From an uncultured Muribaculaceae bacterium (GTDB lineage: Bacteria > Bacteroidota > Bacteroidia > Bacteroidales > Muribaculaceae), in assembly GCA_910577355.1 (NCBI GenBank), contig CAJTMY010000037.1, forward strand, positions 1 through 26,489: a stretch of DNA of 26,489 bases, given 5' to 3'. The notes below the pieces were generated by a model that made no database searches, was not told the DNA's origin, and worked only from the letters and a program-made list of their open reading frames with translations. Below are positions 24,137 to 26,489 of this stretch, piece by piece (position 1 is the stretch's first letter; the number at the start of each line of letters is the position of its first letter). The position numbers and the translations under genes were made by a program.

Positions 24137-26368
24137 TTAATCATTATTAATATTCATCCTAAGTGTGGCGCCGAATGTGACCGGATTGCCACGCTGCGTG
24201 AACGCACGTCCCATCGACATAAAATAGAATGTATTGTAGCGTGTGTCGGTAAAGTTCTCGACCCACAGTTTGAGCGATACATTCCCGTTGTGCAGCATGA
24301 TATTGAATCCCGGAAGAACGTAAAACGGCTGCGACAAAGTATTCTCCTCATTCCACATGATATCTCCGGTTCCACGAACGGTAAGATTCACATCGGTATG
24401 GAATCGTCCTATGGTGAGTGGCGTACGCCAAAGCACAGAGGCAAATAATGTGTGCGCAGGAGCATATGGAACACGCCTGCCGCGGAAATCGGCCTTGCCG
24501 TTGTCATAATCACGAAATACCGCATTGGTGTATCCATAAGCGGCCGACAAGGCCCAGCGATTGTCGGGAGTGGCATAGCGCGCCGTAATCTCCGCGCCGA
24601 GACTGCGGGTACGGCCGGCATTGGTCATTATACGGCCTGTGACCATCCCGGGAGGAAACACTGTAAGCTGCTGATCTCGACAATCGATAAAGAATGCCGT
24701 GATCTCTCCGCTCAATCTGCCGTCGAGCTGCGAGGTCTTGCAGCCGATCTCATAGTTAAAACTCGATTCCGGTCTGTATGTGACGATATCTTTCACCTTA
24801 TATGCCATAGACAAGCCCATCAGCGACATGACACGTTGCTGCAACACATCGCTGAACATCTGCGTATTGAAGCCGCCCGACTTATACCCCTTGGTGAACG
24901 AGGCATACACTTCGCCGAAAGGACGGCGATAGCTTATTACGACCTTTGGCAGCAGCTCATTGAATGTCTGCGACAGATGCCCCGAGTCATCTATGTCTAC
25001 GGGGGTATGCCCGTACACTTCACGCCCGCCGCCATCGAGAAGATGCCATGTTGTGAACGAAGCATCAGCCCTGCTGTGGTAATCGCAGGAGGTTTTCTCG
25101 ATATCCCATCGAAGTCCGGCCTCAAAAGTAAAATCGCCGGCCGTGTACCGGCTCTGATGATATACTGCGAAACCACCCGTAGGAGTCGTGAACTCACTGT
25201 CGAGCAGAAACTCACGCTTGTCCCAGCTTATTGGATATTCTGGATTCATCTCGTTGCGTTTCTGCTCTATAAGTTGTTCGATACCTGCATTAAAAAATGT
25301 TACAGGCGCCCACATCCGCGTACGGCGGTAGAAGCCAAACACTCCGCCGAGCCATGAATACCGACCCCGGCTGCCCTTTGCAAAAATATCTTCAGTGAAG
25401 GTCAATTCATGCCGGCGTTGAGTGAGAGTGAAGTAGTCGTCCGTTGTAAAATCCTGATCCAGGGTCATATTATCATCGAGATACTGCACCGACGTAAGTG
25501 ATGTCACCACGACACGCCTGCCCGCCCAGGCCACAGTAAGACCGTCTGAAATAAAGTTGCGCCGGTAAAAACACGTGTCGTTGTAGGCTATCCGGCCTGT
25601 TTCGACAGACGCATAAGGATACCCGCTCTGACGGGTGATGGATGCCGCGAACGTATTGGTTATCGAATGTGAGCCGGAGGGCTTGAACACTGTTTTCCAT
25701 CGCAATGTACCGGCGTTCTCGGCTGCCGTACGGCTGCCGTTGTATTCATTACGCCAGAAACCGTCGCTATGACTGTAGTAACCCGACAAGGAAGTGAAAA
25801 GTCTGGGCGAAAGTTTGAAATATCCCGCCACAGATGCTTTTGCCGTATTACCGCGCCCATACTCGGCCATAAACCGCAACCCACGGTAATCGATCGGCGA
25901 CAAGGTATATATGTTTATCTGCCCTGCCATCGCATTACGGCCGTTGAGCACACTTTGGGCGCCGCGGAGCACCTCCGCCGACGCCATATCCGGGATATCG
26001 AAATCAAATGCATCCTTGTTCAGATACGGGACACCGTCGATATTAAGGCCTATCACAGCCTGATCTATACGCGAACCAAGTCCGCGCATATATATTGACG
26101 ATGTCATGCGCGAGCCGTACGACGGTGTATAAAGGTTCGGCACTATATCACCGAGATCTTTTACGGCATCAATACCGAGCCGACGTATCTCGGCGGCACG
26201 CAACCGTGTCACCGGCAACGGCCCGGACTGTGGCATCTGCTTTACTCCCAGAACTTCCACCTCCCGCAACTGATGACGTGCCGAAACCGAATCCACACTC
26301 ACCCCGGCCCACATTTCCACAGTGCATATCGCACATATGAATATAGATACAAATACCTTGACAAACAT
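24137..26368 (-). CDS. TonB-dependent outer-membrane receptor (not SusC type)
   Basis: A 743-residue outer-membrane transporter driven by TonB/ExbBD. Seen: signal peptide (MFVKVFVSIFICAICTVEMWAG), a TonB-box/plug region beginning LREVEVLGVKQ, the plug core DLGDIVPNLYTPSYG and IYMRGLGSRIDQAVIGLNIDGVPY, EVLRGAQSVLNGRNAMAGQINIYTLSP, then a 22-strand-type barrel with FTKGYKSGGFNTQMF, FNYEIGCKTSQLDGRL, SLGAEITARY and the C-terminal VENFTDTRYNTFYF. It lacks the N-terminal carboxypeptidase-regulatory-like domain of SusC-type glycan importers and no SusD gene is adjacent. It therefore resembles siderophore or vitamin receptors such as FyuA or BtuB. The substrate is unknown. The upstream edge of the locus lies beyond the window. 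Confidence 0.92.
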   Translation of the reverse strand: MFVKVFVSIFICAICTVEMWAGVSVDSVSARHQLREVEVLGVKQMPQSGPLPVTRLRAAEIRRLGIDAVKDLGDIVPNLYTPSYGSRMTSSIYMRGLGSRIDQAVIGLNIDGVPYLNKDAFDFDIPDMASAEVLRGAQSVLNGRNAMAGQINIYTLSPIDYRGLRFMAEYGRGNTAKASVAGYFKLSPRLFTSLSGYYSHSDGFWRNEYNGSRTAAENAGTLRWKTVFKPSGSHSITNTFAASITRQSGYPYASVETGRIAYNDTCFYRRNFISDGLTVAWAGRRVVVTSLTSVQYLDDNMTLDQDFTTDDYFTLTQRRHELTFTEDIFAKGSRGRYSWLGGVFGFYRRTRMWAPVTFFNAGIEQLIEQKRNEMNPEYPISWDKREFLLDSEFTTPTGGFAVYHQSRYTAGDFTFEAGLRWDIEKTSCDYHSRADASFTTWHLLDGGGREVYGHTPVDIDDSGHLSQTFNELLPKVVISYRRPFGEVYASFTKGYKSGGFNTQMFSDVLQQRVMSLMGLSMAYKVKDIVTYRPESSFNYEIGCKTSQLDGRLSGEITAFFIDCRDQQLTVFPPGMVTGRIMTNAGRTRSLGAEITARYATPDNRWALSAAYGYTNAVFRDYDNGKADFRGRRVPYAPAHTLFASVLWRTPLTIGRFHTDVNLTVRGTGDIMWNEENTLSQPFYVLPGFNIMLHNGNVSLKLWVENFTDTRYNTFYFMSMGRAFTQRGNPVTFGATLRMNINND

Positions 26369-26373
26369 AAGTA

Positions 26374-26465
26374 CAAAGATAGCTTAAATTATCTTATCTG
26401 CCTTTCTTTTTCAAAATAAAACTTAAAATTTGTCCACGTAGGTTCAACTGGCAAGTGCAAAGATA
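26374..26465 (-). promoter_or_regulatory. Two -7 boxes upstream of the TonB-dependent receptor
   Basis: The minus-strand box TATCTTTG occurs at 26381-26374, ending 5 bases before the ATG, and again at 26465-26458. Both lie within the same 10-base sequence CAAAGATAGC (plus strand, 26374-26383 and 26458-26467). Neither has a good TTTG at 19-21 bases upstream inside the window. The distal one would give a leader of about 85 bases. Confidence 0.4.
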
Positions 26466-26489
26466 GCGATTTGTTTGAAGAATTCGGTC

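Noticed and set aside
24452..25357. 301-codon open frame on the plus strand
   Set aside because: Antisense to the TonB-dependent receptor. The composition is that of a shadow frame.

Overview
The window reads as a gene-dense chromosomal segment of a member of the Bacteroidales. Four intergenic regions carry the full Bacteroidetes-type promoter (TTTG, a spacer of 19-20 bases, then TAnnTTTG). Several more carry a good TAnnTTTG box without a clear upstream box. Shine-Dalgarno sequences are weak or absent. The gene content also fits the order: an O/P-type porin, a DUF6377-type membrane regulator, a PepSY-like lipoprotein, and a BspA-like surface protein with a type IX-like tail. The family Muribaculaceae is plausible from the moderately high GC and the general look of the proteins, but this is an impression, not a demonstration.

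Layout. (1) 90-6846 is mostly housekeeping: an outer-membrane porin, exonuclease III (xth), convergent rlmH, nadC, mutL, and a TPR/membrane/helix-turn-helix regulator whose start overlaps the end of mutL. (2) 6847-7253 is a non-coding gap with a possible structured RNA or tiny gene and a strong terminator. (3) 7254-10122 holds a secreted BspA-like protein on the minus strand, divergent from a 500-residue glutamine synthetase that ends at a strong hairpin terminator. (4) 10141-14604 holds the rfbD-prfC pair (minus), engB plus a 57-codon gene (plus), and an ATP-grasp-like gene (minus). (5) 14677-20507 is a five-gene plus-strand polysaccharide operon: UDP-glucuronate 4-epimerase, UDP-glucose dehydrogenase, glycosyltransferase, radical SAM/SPASM-like protein, glycosyltransferase. 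(6) 20536-26368 is on the minus strand: TonB-dependent receptor, unknown lipoprotein, terminator, htpG, PepSY-like lipoprotein.

How they work together. The dehydrogenase and epimerase should convert UDP-glucose to UDP-glucuronate and then UDP-galacturonate, supplying the two glycosyltransferases. RfbD, encoded about 2 kb upstream on the other strand, would supply dTDP-rhamnose if the other rml genes lie elsewhere. The radical SAM enzyme is tightly embedded in this operon and its substrate is unknown.

Most of the window is ordinary. The points most worth a second look are the structured non-coding stretch at 7037-7240, the long hairpin enclosing the start codon of the PepSY-like gene downstream of htpG, the radical SAM gene inside the glycan operon, and a MutL whose endonuclease metal-site motifs all look degenerate. 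I see no CRISPR array, tRNA, rRNA, insertion sequence or phage gene.
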